39,125 nucleotides of DNA from Candidatus Rokuibacteriota bacterium (GCA_003220435.1 QHSL01000034.1:1-39125), one strand, 5' to 3'. Shown: positions 7,575 to 15,689, counted from the stretch's first letter. The notes: generated by a model from the letters alone, not told the origin. A program made the numbers and translations.

Positions 7575-8747
7575 TCACACCCCGAACGCGTCGAGCCCGG
7601 TGATGTCGCGCCCGATGATCAGGGTGTGGATGTCGTGCGTACCCTCATAGGTATTCACGGTCTCCAGATTCATCATATGGCGAATCACCGGATGCTCGTC
7701 CACGATTCCGGCGGCCCCCATGACGTCGCGGGCCAGGCGCGCGGTGTCGAGCGCCATCTGCACGTTGTTCATCTTCGCCATCGAGACCTGCTGCGGTCGG
7801 GCCTGGCCCTCGTCCTTGAGCCGGCCGAGCTGCAGGCAGAGGAGCTGGGCCTTGGTGATCTCGGTGATCATCCACACCAGCTTCTGCTGGACGAGCTGGA
7901 ACGAGGCGATCGGCTTGGCGAACTGGATCCGCTGCTGGGCGTACTGCAATGACCAGTCGTAGCACGCCATCGCGGCGCCCACCGCTCCCCAGGCGATCCC
8001 GTACCGCGCCTGGTTGAGACAGCCGAGCGGGCCGCGGAGCCCCTTCACCTTCGGGAACTTGTTCTCGAGCGGGATGCGGCAGTCCTGGAACGACAGCTCG
8101 GACGTGATCGACGCGCGCATCGAGAACTTGCCGTGGATATCGATGGTCGAGAATCCCGGCGTGCCCCGCTCGACCAGGTAGCCATAGATCTCGCCGTCGT
8201 CCTCCTTCGCCCACACCACGGCCACGTCGGCGATCGAGCCATTGGTGATCCAGAGCTTCGTCCCGTTCAGGACGTACGCGTCCCCCTGCCGGCGGGCCCG
8301 CGTTTTCATGCCGCCCGGATCGGAGCCGTGGTCGGGCTCGGTGAGGCCGAAGCAGCCGATCTTGGTGCCCCGCGCCATCTCGGGGAGCCACTTCTCCTTC
8401 TGCGCGTCGGAGCCGTAGGTGTAGATCGGGTACATGACGAGCCCGCTCTGCACGGAGGCCGTCGACCGCAGCCCGGAATCGCCACGCTCGAGCTCCTGCA
8501 TGATGAGACCGTACGCGACGTTGTTGAGGCCGGCACAGCCGTAGCCGGTCAGGGTCGCGCCGAAGACCCCGAGCTCGCCGAGCTTCGGGATCAGCGAGAG
8601 GGGAAACGTGCCGGCGCGGTGGTGCTCGGCGACCACCGGGAGGAACTCGGCCTCGACCCAGTCGCGAACGGCGTCGCGGATCATCCGCTCTTCCTCGGAC
8701 AGGAGACCCTCGATGGCGTAGTAGTCGACGCCCCGAAACTTTTCCAT
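7575..8747 (-). CDS. gcdH: Glutaryl-CoA dehydrogenase (acyl-CoA dehydrogenase family)
   Basis: FAD enzyme that oxidises and decarboxylates glutaryl-CoA to crotonyl-CoA in lysine, tryptophan and aromatic acid breakdown. The 390 residues fit. Family-specific blocks: FGLTEPDHGSDPGGMKTRA (FAD/substrate loop), LNGTKLWITNGSIADV, RGPLGCLNQARYGIAWGA (glutaryl-CoA dehydrogenase-type stretch with the Arg implicated in carboxylate binding) and the end VNTYEGTHDIHTLIIGRDITG, where Glu368 is the catalytic base. The start ATG 8747 follows the stop of the membrane-protein gene by 9 bp. No other glutarate-pathway gene is adjacent, though an enoyl-CoA hydratase family gene is at 27656-28429. Confidence 0.93.
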   Translation of the reverse strand: MEKFRGVDYYAIEGLLSEEERMIRDAVRDWVEAEFLPVVAEHHRAGTFPLSLIPKLGELGVFGATLTGYGCAGLNNVAYGLIMQELERGDSGLRSTASVQSGLVMYPIYTYGSDAQKEKWLPEMARGTKIGCFGLTEPDHGSDPGGMKTRARRQGDAYVLNGTKLWITNGSIADVAVVWAKEDDGEIYGYLVERGTPGFSTIDIHGKFSMRASITSELSFQDCRIPLENKFPKVKGLRGPLGCLNQARYGIAWGAVGAAMACYDWSLQYAQQRIQFAKPIASFQLVQQKLVWMITEITKAQLLCLQLGRLKDEGQARPQQVSMAKMNNVQMALDTARLARDVMGAAGIVDEHPVIRHMMNLETVNTYEGTHDIHTLIIGRDITGLDAFGV

Positions 8748-8756
8748 GACCCGGAC

Positions 8757-9263
8757 CTAGCCCTTCTGACGCAGCGCCGCCAGCGGCACGGACAGGAGCG
8801 CGCCCAGCGCGACCGTCAGCGTCAACGCGTGAAGGAGATGAATCGGAACGTTCCACTCCACGAACCGTCCCGCAATCTCGCGCGGGACCTCGCCGACCCC
8901 CCGCACGACGCTCGCCTCCAGCGCTCCGAAGCCCGACGCGTAATGAACGACGACCCAGAGCGCGCCCGCCAGTCCCGCCACCAGCGCCGCCGCCCGGTGG
9001 CGGCGCGCCGCGAGCGACACGGTCAGGAACGCGCTGGTGCCGATCACCTGGAGGCCCGCGACCGCGTAGTAACCGTCGAGGCCGGCGCGCCCGGCCGACG
9101 CGCGGAACGCCGCATACGCCTGGCCCAGCGGGGGGGTCCCCGAGAGTAGCAGCCAGTCGAGGAACCGCGCCAGGATCAGCGCGTGGCCCAGCATGAAGCC
9201 CGCGACGGTCCCGGTGAGGAGCGCCGCGCAGAACCAGATCGGCCAGAAGAGACGGTCCGTCAC
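8757..9263 (-). CDS. Four-helix integral membrane protein, DUF1772-like
   Basis: A 168-residue membrane protein of unknown function. Four hydrophobic helices are visible at about 6-30, 65-85, 90-112 and 138-160. The last helix is preceded by REIAGRFVEWNVPIHLLHALTL, which resembles the W..N.....R/H pattern near the C-terminus of DUF1772/anthrone-oxygenase-like proteins; this resemblance is weak. The start ATG 9263 lies 6 bp after the HD-protein stop and its own stop lies 9 bp before gcdH, so it is co-transcribed with both. No signal or catalytic motif can be named. Confidence 0.7.
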   Translation of the reverse strand: MTDRLFWPIWFCAALLTGTVAGFMLGHALILARFLDWLLLSGTPPLGQAYAAFRASAGRAGLDGYYAVAGLQVIGTSAFLTVSLAARRHRAAALVAGLAGALWVVVHYASGFGALEASVVRGVGEVPREIAGRFVEWNVPIHLLHALTLTVALGALLSVPLAALRQKG

Positions 9264-9269
9264 GTCAGG

Positions 9270-10676
9270 TCAGACGTTGGTGAGGATGGAGGGCGGCTCC
9301 TCGCTCAGCGCCCGCTTCAGCGCCTGGGCCAGCTCGGCGTCGTGTTGGTGCGTCATCGCGAAGATCCGGCACTGCGCCACCTTCGCCGGCAGGTACTTCA
9401 GGATCTCCGTCAACGGCTCCTCGGACACGCGCTTGGTGGCGCCGTCGTAGACGTAGATCTGGCGGTCGCCCATCTTGAGCGGATTCAGGGGGCGCGGGTC
9501 CTGCAGCGCCATATCGATCTCGAACGGAACGTCCCGCAGCGCCGCCGGCAGGAAGGTCCGGACGCGCTTCTTCACCGTGTCGACGTCGAGGAAGCTCTGT
9601 CCCTTGCGGGCCTCGAACTGATCGAGCACCTCCTCGCTCGACATGCGCCACTTGAGCTTGCGGTCGAGAACGCGGCGCCACTCGAGCCCGAGCGCGCGCC
9701 GGGCGGGATCCTCGTCGTCGTGCCAGCGGCCCACGTCCTCGAGCAGGGTCCATTCGGTGAGATGCAGGTACGGGTGGAGATCCTTGCGCAGGTCGAAGGG
9801 AAACGCGATGCGCATGGTGTCCCGAAAGATCTCCTTGAGATGCAGGTCGATCCCGCGCGTGGTCCGGTGGTAGTAGACGTTCGTGTACATGTAGAAGCGG
9901 GCGTTCAGGAACATCGTGAACGCCTGCAGGCCCGCGCGGTCGAGGGTCAACCCCTTCTCCGAGAAAAATGAATAATAGATGATGCGGTCGATGTCGATCG
10001 GCCCGATCGCGACGCCGCACATGTAGGCGTCGCGCAGCACGTAGTCCATGTTGTCCGCGGTGAAGACGCCTGACAGGAGCGGCTTCAGATGCGGCAGCCA
10101 CCGTGGATGCGACTCGAGCGGCTGGGTGTAGGTCTTCCCCATGAGGTAGCAGATCCACTCCGGATCGACCGACTCGCCGGCGTCGAAGGCGCCGCTCGGG
10201 CTGCGCCGGAGGCTCCGGAGGATGTCCGCCAGCTCCTCACGGATGATGCGCTGGCCGACCAGCTCGTGGGTCAGCTCGTAGTCGACCAGGAAGTTGTCGT
10301 CGAAGAAGTGGCCGAACGGGCCGTGACCGACGTCGTGGAGCAGACCGGCCATGCGCAGGAGCTCCTCGATCAGCGCGGGCGACGGCGCATCCGGGAAGAT
10401 CGCGCGGAGCGACGGGTAGAGCTGCTGCGCGAGGCGCCCGGCCAGGTGCATGGCGCCGAGCGAGTGCTGGAACCGACTGTGCTCCGCCGCCGGATAGACC
10501 CAGCGCGCCGACTGCAGCTGGGGTACGCGCCGCAGCCGTTGCACCCACGAGGTGTCGATCAGGTCCTGCTCGGTCGCCTCGCCGGCGATCCCGCGGGGCC
10601 TCGTGTAGAGGATGTACTGGTGGATGGGGTCGGCGATGAGGCCGCGCCCCTGGTAGGGATCTTCCGCACCCTTCAT
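9270..10676 (-). CDS. HD-domain phosphohydrolase (SAMHD1/dGTPase-like)
   Basis: Metal-dependent phosphohydrolase of the HD superfamily, 468 residues, in the group containing dGTP triphosphohydrolases and SAMHD1. Visible active-site residues follow that group: RFQHSLG (Arg68, His71), LLHDVGHGPFGH (His114-Asp115) and DNMDYVLRDAY (Asp211). The opening DPIHQYI and the early LRRVPQLQ...YP.A.HSRF block are standard for the family. The C-terminal half (about 230-450) contains the extended helical region found in SAMHD1-like proteins. dNTP cleavage is likely from family knowledge but unproved. ATG 10676 lacks a Shine-Dalgarno site. It lies 24 bp after the protease-like gene and directly before the membrane-protein gene. 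Confidence 0.9.
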   Translation of the reverse strand: MKGAEDPYQGRGLIADPIHQYILYTRPRGIAGEATEQDLIDTSWVQRLRRVPQLQSARWVYPAAEHSRFQHSLGAMHLAGRLAQQLYPSLRAIFPDAPSPALIEELLRMAGLLHDVGHGPFGHFFDDNFLVDYELTHELVGQRIIREELADILRSLRRSPSGAFDAGESVDPEWICYLMGKTYTQPLESHPRWLPHLKPLLSGVFTADNMDYVLRDAYMCGVAIGPIDIDRIIYYSFFSEKGLTLDRAGLQAFTMFLNARFYMYTNVYYHRTTRGIDLHLKEIFRDTMRIAFPFDLRKDLHPYLHLTEWTLLEDVGRWHDDEDPARRALGLEWRRVLDRKLKWRMSSEEVLDQFEARKGQSFLDVDTVKKRVRTFLPAALRDVPFEIDMALQDPRPLNPLKMGDRQIYVYDGATKRVSEEPLTEILKYLPAKVAQCRIFAMTHQHDAELAQALKRALSEEPPSILTNV

Positions 10677-10700
10677 GGGCGAGAGTCTAACCCAGCGCCC

Positions 10701-11711
10701 CTACCGCACCGGATAGAGCCGGTGGCGGTCGACCGAGGGCACGGCGATGAGGTGCACCTTGTTGTCGCGCTGCACGGACAGCTCGATGAGGTCGCCGGCG
10801 CGCCGCGCCCAGAGCTGCTCGTAGAACTCCTCCTGCGACGCGACGGCCACCCCGTTCACGCGCACGATCCGGTCGCCCGGGCGGAAGCCCGCCTGCAGCG
10901 CGGGACCGATCGGCGAGAGCTCGCTGACCACGACGCCCTCCGGCAGCGTCACGGTGTAGAGGCCGAGCCACGGGCGCGGCGGCCGGCTGGCGATCCGGCC
11001 GTTCGCGATCAGCTCGTCCTTCACCGGCGCGAATCGCTCGATCGGGATCGCGAGGTTCACGTGCGGCGCCTCGCCGAGCCGGAGCGAGACGATCCCGACG
11101 AGCTCCCCCTCGGCGTTCACGAGTGCGCTGCCGCCCCACTGAGGGCTGGCCGGAGCCACGATGATCGCGCGGTCGAGCATGTACTCCCAGTAGGCGGAGA
11201 ACCGCTGGATCGCGTGCACGGCGCCCGTGACCTGGATCAGCCCGTTGTCCTCGTCGACGCCGACGGTACCCGTCCGCGCGCCGGTGGCGATCGCCCGCGA
11301 GTCGCCGAGCGTCGCGGCCGCCCACGGCCCGTCACCCTCGAGCTTCACGACGCCAAGGCCGGAGTCGAGGTCGAGGCCCACGACTCGGGCCGCCACCGAC
11401 CGTCCGTCCCGCCCGCGCGCCTCGACGCTCACCGTGTCCAGCAGCAGATAGCTCACGGTGAGCACGTAGCCGCGCGCATCGAAGATGACGCCGCTGCCGA
11501 ACCGCCGGCTTCCGAGGCGGGAGGAGGAGACCGCGTCCGGCGCGTTGCGGATGTGCAGGGCGACGATCGCGGGCTCCACGCGCTTGACGAACGAGGGCAG
11601 GGTCGAGATGTCGCTCGGATGGACGCGCCGCTCCGGCGCGGACGGGGCGCCGAGCGTCAGCGCCGGGAGCAGGAATAACGACACCAGGATCGAGGGCGCG
11701 ACTCGCGTCAT
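10701..11711 (-). CDS. Secreted HtrA-like pseudoprotease with PDZ domain (catalytic triad lost)
   Basis: A 336-residue exported protein: signal peptide about 1-21, trypsin-like domain about 40-235, PDZ domain about 245-330 (PWLGLYTVTLPEGVVVSELSP, GFRPGDRIVRVNGVAV). The fold is clear from GSGVIFDARGYVLT, LGDS and ALVNAEGELVGIVSL. The triad is absent: the His of the usual T-N-x-H-V is Tyr88 (TVSYLLLD), the Asp of T-D-L-A-V-L-K is Gly118 (SGLGVVKL), and the Ser of G-N-S-G-G is Gly193 (QWGGSALVN). It is therefore probably a non-proteolytic binding or scaffold protein. Compare the intact paralogue at 16888-18024 (His104, Asp134, Ser209). The start ATG 11711 has GGGAGAAG upstream; it follows rmlB by 15 bp in the rml operon. 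Confidence 0.88.
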   Translation of the reverse strand: MTRVAPSILVSLFLLPALTLGAPSAPERRVHPSDISTLPSFVKRVEPAIVALHIRNAPDAVSSSRLGSRRFGSGVIFDARGYVLTVSYLLLDTVSVEARGRDGRSVAARVVGLDLDSGLGVVKLEGDGPWAAATLGDSRAIATGARTGTVGVDEDNGLIQVTGAVHAIQRFSAYWEYMLDRAIIVAPASPQWGGSALVNAEGELVGIVSLRLGEAPHVNLAIPIERFAPVKDELIANGRIASRPPRPWLGLYTVTLPEGVVVSELSPIGPALQAGFRPGDRIVRVNGVAVASQEEFYEQLWARRAGDLIELSVQRDNKVHLIAVPSVDRHRLYPVR

Positions 11712-11726
11712 GGGCTTCTCCCGAGG

Positions 11727-12725
11727 TCAGCGGTGCCCGTACTGCCTTTCGTAGTACGCGCGGAACTCACCGGACTTGAGCGGGCGCCACCACGCCTCGT
11801 GCTCACGATACCAGGCGACGGTCGTGGCCAGCGCGTCGGGGAACCGATGACGCGGCGTCCAGCCGAGCTGGCGGACCTTCTTCGAGTCGAGCGAGTAGCG
11901 CCGGTCGTGGCCGGGCCGGTCCTTCGCCGGCTTGATCAGGCTCTCGGGCTTGCCGGCGAGCTGGAGGATCTGGCGGGTGAGGACGATGTTCTCGACCTCG
12001 TGGCCGCCACCGATGTTGTAGACCTCGCCCTCGCCGCCCCGGCGCAGCACCAGGTCGATGGCGGCGCAGTTGTCGAGGACGTAGAGCCAGTCGCGCACGT
12101 TCTTGCCGTCGCCGTAGAGCGGCAGCGGCTGGTCGTCGAGCGCGTTGGTCACGAACAGCGGGATCACCTTCTCCGGGTATTGGTAGGGCCCGAAGTTGTT
12201 GGACGAGCGGGTGATCAGCACCGGCAGCCGATGGGTGTGCCAGTAGGCCAGCGCCAGCAGGTCACCGCCGGCCTTGGAGGCCGAGTACGGGTTGGATGGA
12301 CGCAGCGGATCGATCTCGCGCGACGAGCCGCGCTCGACGGATCCGTACACCTCGTCGGTGCTGACGTGGAGAAGCCGTGGAATCTTCAGCTCCTTCACCG
12401 CCTCCAGCAGCGTGAACACCCCGAAGACGTCGGTGCGTAGGAACTCGTCCGGCTCCATCAGCGAGCGATCCACGTGCGTGCAAGCCGCGCAGTTCACGAT
12501 CGCGTCGACGCCGCGCGCCACCTCACGCACGACCTTCGCGTCGCAGATGTCCCCCTGGACGAACGCGTAGCGTGGATCGCGCTCGAGGTCCGCCAGGTTG
12601 GCGGGATTTCCGGCGTAGGTCAGCTTGTCGAGGTTGATGACCCGGTCGTCGGGATGCGTCGCGAGGACGTGGCGGACGAAGTTGGAACCGATGAACCCGC
12701 TTCCGCCGGTGACCAGCAGCTTCAC
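11727..12725 (-). CDS. rmlB: dTDP-glucose 4,6-dehydratase
   Basis: NAD-dependent short-chain-dehydrogenase-fold enzyme converting dTDP-glucose to dTDP-4-keto-6-deoxyglucose for surface sugars. The 332 residues match RmlB. Motifs: TGGSGFIGSNF (6-16, NAD loop), NLDKLTYAGN, the catalytic STDEVYG (Thr123, Asp124, Glu125), YSASK (Tyr147, Lys151), RSSNNFGPYQYPEKVIP and the substrate-binding DRPGHDRRYSLD. The usual AAESHVDRS block reads AACTHVDRS, a small departure. The start is GTG 12725, three bases after the rmlC stop. The operon order is rmlA-rmlC-rmlB, then the pseudoprotease. Confidence 0.96.
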   Translation of the reverse strand: MKLLVTGGSGFIGSNFVRHVLATHPDDRVINLDKLTYAGNPANLADLERDPRYAFVQGDICDAKVVREVARGVDAIVNCAACTHVDRSLMEPDEFLRTDVFGVFTLLEAVKELKIPRLLHVSTDEVYGSVERGSSREIDPLRPSNPYSASKAGGDLLALAYWHTHRLPVLITRSSNNFGPYQYPEKVIPLFVTNALDDQPLPLYGDGKNVRDWLYVLDNCAAIDLVLRRGGEGEVYNIGGGHEVENIVLTRQILQLAGKPESLIKPAKDRPGHDRRYSLDSKKVRQLGWTPRHRFPDALATTVAWYREHEAWWRPLKSGEFRAYYERQYGHR

Positions 12726-12728
12726 GAT

Positions 12729-13265
12729 CTACCCGCGGGCCACGTCCCAGATGTCGGCGCCCGCGTAGTCCCACGCGAGCCGGCCCTCGTCGCACGTGGC
12801 GGGCTCGGGCGAGAACTGGACGTCGGCGAAGTAGATGATCCGTCCGGGCGCCCCCGCGATATTCCGCACGCCGTGGGCGACGCCGGGCGGGATGCGCACG
12901 AGACGGGAGGTGCCGGCGCCGAGGGTGAACCGCATGCGCGTCCCCTCGGTCTTCGACGCCTGTCGCACGTCGATCAGGACCAGCAGCATCCGGTCGGACG
13001 GCGGAACGTACCAGACGTCGGTCTGGCGCTGATGGAGATGAAACGCCTTGATCGCGCCGGGCTCGACCTCGCTGTAGTTGATCTGGCGAACCGTGAACCC
13101 CGCGAACGCCTGCGGCAGCCCGTCCGTCAGCCGCGCCAGCTCGGTCATGCTCCCGCCGTCGTCGGCGAACCGCTTGAGCTCGATGAGCTCGACACCGTCG
13201 ATCCTCGGCGCCGGGCTGTAAGACTGGGTCTGGAAGGCGCGCTTGGCGTGAGGCGTGAGATCCAT
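12729..13265 (-). CDS. rmlC: dTDP-4-dehydrorhamnose 3,5-epimerase family cupin (divergent)
   Basis: Cupin-fold enzyme of the RmlC family, 178 residues, placed between rmlA and rmlB. In standard RmlC the active site has RGLHYQ and a later Tyr; here the matching segment is IKAFHLHQRQTDVWYVP, keeping the His (His76), and GRIIYFADVQ keeps a Tyr (Tyr145); PPGVAHGVRN matches the PxGxAHG block. The rest is divergent, so it may be a 3-epimerase or ketoisomerase making another deoxysugar. The start is ATG 13265 with GAGG upstream. No rmlD (4-reductase) is near, so the final sugar is uncertain. Confidence 0.85.
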   Translation of the reverse strand: MDLTPHAKRAFQTQSYSPAPRIDGVELIELKRFADDGGSMTELARLTDGLPQAFAGFTVRQINYSEVEPGAIKAFHLHQRQTDVWYVPPSDRMLLVLIDVRQASKTEGTRMRFTLGAGTSRLVRIPPGVAHGVRNIAGAPGRIIYFADVQFSPEPATCDEGRLAWDYAGADIWDVARG

Positions 13266-13279
13266 CGGGTGCCTCGATC

Positions 13280-14164
13280 TTACGGCTCGGGCTCGATCAG
13301 GCGCAACAGATACTGCCCGTACGAGTTGTCCTTCATCGGCCGAGCGATGCGGAGCACGTCGTCCCCGGTGATGTAGCCCATGCGGTAGGCGATCTCCTCG
13401 ACGCAGGCCACCATGAGCCCCTGCCGCTCCTCGATCGTGTGGATGAAGGTGGAGGCTTGCAGGAGCGCCTCGTGCGTGCCGGTGTCGAGCCACGCGATCC
13501 CGCGGCCCAGCTTCTCGACATGGAGCTGGCCGCAGCGCAGGTAGGCCGCGTTCACGTCCGTGATCTCCAGCTCCCCGCGCGCCGATGGCTTGAGCGTTGC
13601 CGCGATGTCGAGGACCTGGTTGTCGTAGAAATAGAGGCCCGTCACCGCGTATGACGAGCGCGGCTTGGCCGGCTTCTCCTCGAGCCCGACGGCGTGCCCG
13701 TCGGCGTCGAACTCGACGACGCCGTAGCGCTCGGGATCGCGCACCCAGTAGGCGAACACCGTCGCGCCCGTCGCTCGGTCCGCCGCGTGCTTGAGGTATT
13801 CGGGCAGCCCGTGGCCGTAGAAGACGTTGTCGCCCAGCGCGAGCGCGACCCGGTCGGCTGCGACGAAGCGGCGCCCGATGATGAACGCCTGAGCCAGGCC
13901 CTCGGGGCGCGGCTGGGACTCGTACTCTATCGCGAGGCCGAGTTGCCGCCCGTCGCCGAGCAGGCGGCGGTAGGCGTCCTGGTCCTGAGGCGTAGTGATG
14001 ACCAGAACCCTGGTAATGCCCGCGAGCATCAATGTGGACAGGGGGTAGTACACCATCGGCTTGTTGTAGATCGCCATGAGCTGCTTGCTCACGGCGTGAG
14101 TCAGCGGGTAGAGTCGCGTGCCGGACCCCCCCGCGAGAATGATTCCCTTGATGGAATTCGGCAT
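13280..14164 (-). CDS. rmlA: Glucose-1-phosphate thymidylyltransferase
   Basis: Makes dTDP-glucose from dTTP and glucose-1-phosphate, the first step to dTDP-deoxysugars. From ATG 14164 it is 294 residues, as in E. coli RmlA (293). Motifs: [16 protein letters not shown] (GGSGTR 12-17), [18 protein letters not shown] (Lys27), [17 protein letters not shown] (Asp112), [25 protein letters not shown] and [14 protein letters not shown]. The start has AAAGG 4 bases upstream; an ATG 21 bases earlier gives an unrelated extension. It is the first gene of the minus-strand run down to 6702, divergent from the MoeB fusion gene. Confidence 0.96.
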   Translation of the reverse strand: MPNSIKGIILAGGSGTRLYPLTHAVSKQLMAIYNKPMVYYPLSTLMLAGITRVLVITTPQDQDAYRRLLGDGRQLGLAIEYESQPRPEGLAQAFIIGRRFVAADRVALALGDNVFYGHGLPEYLKHAADRATGATVFAYWVRDPERYGVVEFDADGHAVGLEEKPAKPRSSYAVTGLYFYDNQVLDIAATLKPSARGELEITDVNAAYLRCGQLHVEKLGRGIAWLDTGTHEALLQASTFIHTIEERQGLMVACVEEIAYRMGYITGDDVLRIARPMKDNSYGQYLLRLIEPEP

Positions 14165-14175
14165 GAACCTTTGCA

Positions 14176-14204
14176 AGTATAGCAACGCCGTCCGGGCCGG
14201 ACGA
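14176..14204 (-). promoter_or_regulatory. Candidate rmlA promoter with palindrome over the -35 position
   Basis: A -10-like TATACT lies at 14176-14181, 11 bases before the rmlA ATG. With a 17-base spacer the -35 position would be 14199-14204, which shows no good match to TTGACA. A perfect inverted repeat CGTCCGG-G-CCGGACG occupies 14189-14203, covering spacer and -35, a classic place for a regulator. GC-rich palindromes are common in this genome, so the operator role is a suggestion. Confidence 0.4.
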
Positions 14205-14227
14205 AGTGTGGCGGTCGGGTATCACCC

Positions 14228-14255
14228 TTGAACCGACCGGAAATAGGGGTAATAT
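14228..14255 (+). promoter_or_regulatory. Candidate promoter of the MoeB fusion gene
   Basis: TTGAAC (14228-14233), a 16-base spacer and TAATAT (14250-14255) resemble a sigma-70 promoter (4/6 and 4/6). The ATG follows only 7 bases after the -10, so the transcript would have almost no leader, although AGGA lies 4 bases before the ATG. Confidence 0.45.
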
Positions 14256-14262
14256 CAGGATT

Positions 14263-15489
14263 ATGAAGACCCTGAAAGAAATGCTCGCCGAGGCGCGACA
14301 GATCGTGCCCGAAGAGGGCCCGACGGAAGTCGCCAAGCGCGTCGCGGCAGGGGAAAAGCTCGCCGTCATCGACGTGCGGGACCCTGACGAATTCCGCGAC
14401 GGCCATCTGGAGGTTGCGACCAACATCAGCCGTGGCTTCCTCGAGTTCCGGGTCGGCACCACGGTCAGCGACCCGTCGACGCCGATCGTTCTCTACTGCC
14501 AGACCGGGCTCCGATCGATGCTCGCCGCGAAGGCGCTCAAGGACCTGGGCTACGCTACGGTCATCAATCTCCAGGGCGGCTATCAGAAGTGGGTGCAGTC
14601 TGGACTGCCGACCGTCCGCGAGGTTTCCCTGACGACCGACCAGATCCAGCGCTACAGCCGCCACTTCCTGCTGTCGCAGGTAGGCGACAAGGGCCAGCGG
14701 AAGCTGTTGCGCTCGAAGGTGCTGCTGATCGGCGCCGGCGGCCTGGGCTCGCCCACGGCCCTCTACCTGGCCGCGGCGGGAGTGGGAACGCTCGGCCTGA
14801 TGGATGGGGACGTCGTCGACATCACGAACTTACAAAGGCAGGTGCTCCACACCACGGCTGACATCGGCAAGCCCAAGGTCGAGTCCGGCACGCGGACCCT
14901 CAAGGCGCTCAACCCGGACGTCAACGTGATCCCGCTGCCGACGCGCATCACCGTCGACAACGTCATGGACATCATCAAGGACTACGACCTCGTCGTCGAC
15001 GGCTCGGACAACTTCGAGACGCGCTACCTCGTGAACGACGCCTGCTACCTCGCCGGCAAGACCAACGTGCACGGCTCGATCTTCCAGTTCGAGGGGATGG
15101 CGACGGTCTTCGCCCCCGGCCAGGGCCCCTGCTACCGCTGCCTGTACCCGACGCCGCCGCCGCCCGGGCTCGTCCCGTCCTGAAGCGAGGCCGGCGTCCT
15201 GGGCGTGCTCCCAGGAGTGATCGGGACGGTGCAGGCGACGGAGACCGTCAAGCTGCTGCTCGGCATCGGTGAGCCGTTGGTCGGCCGCCTCCTCACATAC
15301 GACGCCCTCGGCATGCGCTTCCGCGAAGTGAGGCTGCGGCGGGATCCCAAATGCCCGCTTTGCGGGACATCCCCGACGATCAAGGACTTGACGATCCATC
15401 TGAACGGCGGGGGCGGCGCTTGCGAGACTTCAACGGATAGCCACGGCGAGACGGTGGCCGCGGGGGTGGCCCCTAAGGCAGGCGGCTGA
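14263..15489 (+). CDS. moeB: Rhodanese-MoeB/ThiF fusion, probable selenoprotein (TGA = Sec307)
   Basis: Adenylates the C-terminal glycine of a sulfur-carrier protein (MoaD/ThiS type) and passes sulfur to it. Reading through TGA 15181-15183 gives 408 residues. Rhodanese domain about 15-115, active Cys79 in YCQTGLRS. ThiF domain about 125-390: GAGGLGS 157-163, LMDGDVVD, NLQRQVLHTTADIG, VVDGSDNFETRY, NVHGSIFQFEG, zinc Cys290/Cys293 (GPCYRCLYP) and Cys364/Cys367 (CPLCG). The TGA sits in PGLVPS-U-SEAGVLGVLPGVIG, where relatives have PSC-AEAGVLG; this Cys corresponds to the one in ThiF (Cys184) and MOCS3 (Cys239) that bonds to the carrier protein. The frame stays open with family sequence for 102 codons after it, and a SECIS-like hairpin follows. 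Start ATG 14263 with AGGA. The alternative is a point mutation or sequencing error. No sel genes are in the window. Confidence 0.85.
15181..15216 (+). promoter_or_regulatory. Sec codon and candidate bacterial SECIS hairpin
   Basis: TGA 15181-15183 is followed by a perfect 7-bp hairpin: TCCTGGG (15197-15203), loop CGTGCT (15204-15209), CCCAGGA (15210-15216). Twenty bases separate the TGA from the loop, within the 16-37 known for bacterial SECIS, and a G is the second loop base, as that model requires. In E. coli fdhF the loop starts at nearly the same distance. A weak lower stem (CCG 15191-15193 with CGG 15222-15224) is also possible. The 3' arm uses CCA and GGA codons, low-GC choices in this gene, which fits selection for pairing. 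Confidence 0.65.
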
Positions 15490-15514
15490 TCTCCGAGATC
15501 TCCTACTCCTCGAG

Positions 15515-15658
15515 ATGGTCAAAGTCATCGTCTGCGTCGACGTCCGAAGGTCTCCGCGTGAGCGGAGGTCGCTCGTCGATACCGACGTCATCCTGAGCCC
15601 GGGCCTGGACCTTATCGCTGCCGGCGGACCCCTCGTCGTCCACGCGCTCGGCTACTAG
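15515..15658 (+). CDS. Small ORF of 47 codons, unknown
   Basis: An ORF from ATG 15515 to TAG 15658 follows the MoeB fusion by 25 bp. It starts MVKVIVCVDVRR and ends PLVVHALGY. No family is recognised and no good Shine-Dalgarno site is present. It contains the hairpin CTCCGC-GTGA-GCGGAG (15552-15567) with a GNRA-type loop but no T-run after it, so it is not a clear terminator. The stretch 15490-15689 may instead be a decayed gene or plain spacer. Confidence 0.22.
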   Translation: MVKVIVCVDVRRSPRERRSLVDTDVILSPGLDLIAAGGPLVVHALGY

Positions 15659-15689
15659 TCGAAGGCTCTGACGCCTACCCATCTGTCGC

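Noticed and set aside
14206-15183. Treating the MoeB fusion as a normal 325-residue protein ending at TGA
   Set aside because: The family continues in frame for 102 more codons after the TGA, so the stop splits one gene.
15552-15567. Hairpin after the MoeB gene as a rho-independent terminator
   Set aside because: Only 6 bp with no T-run after it.
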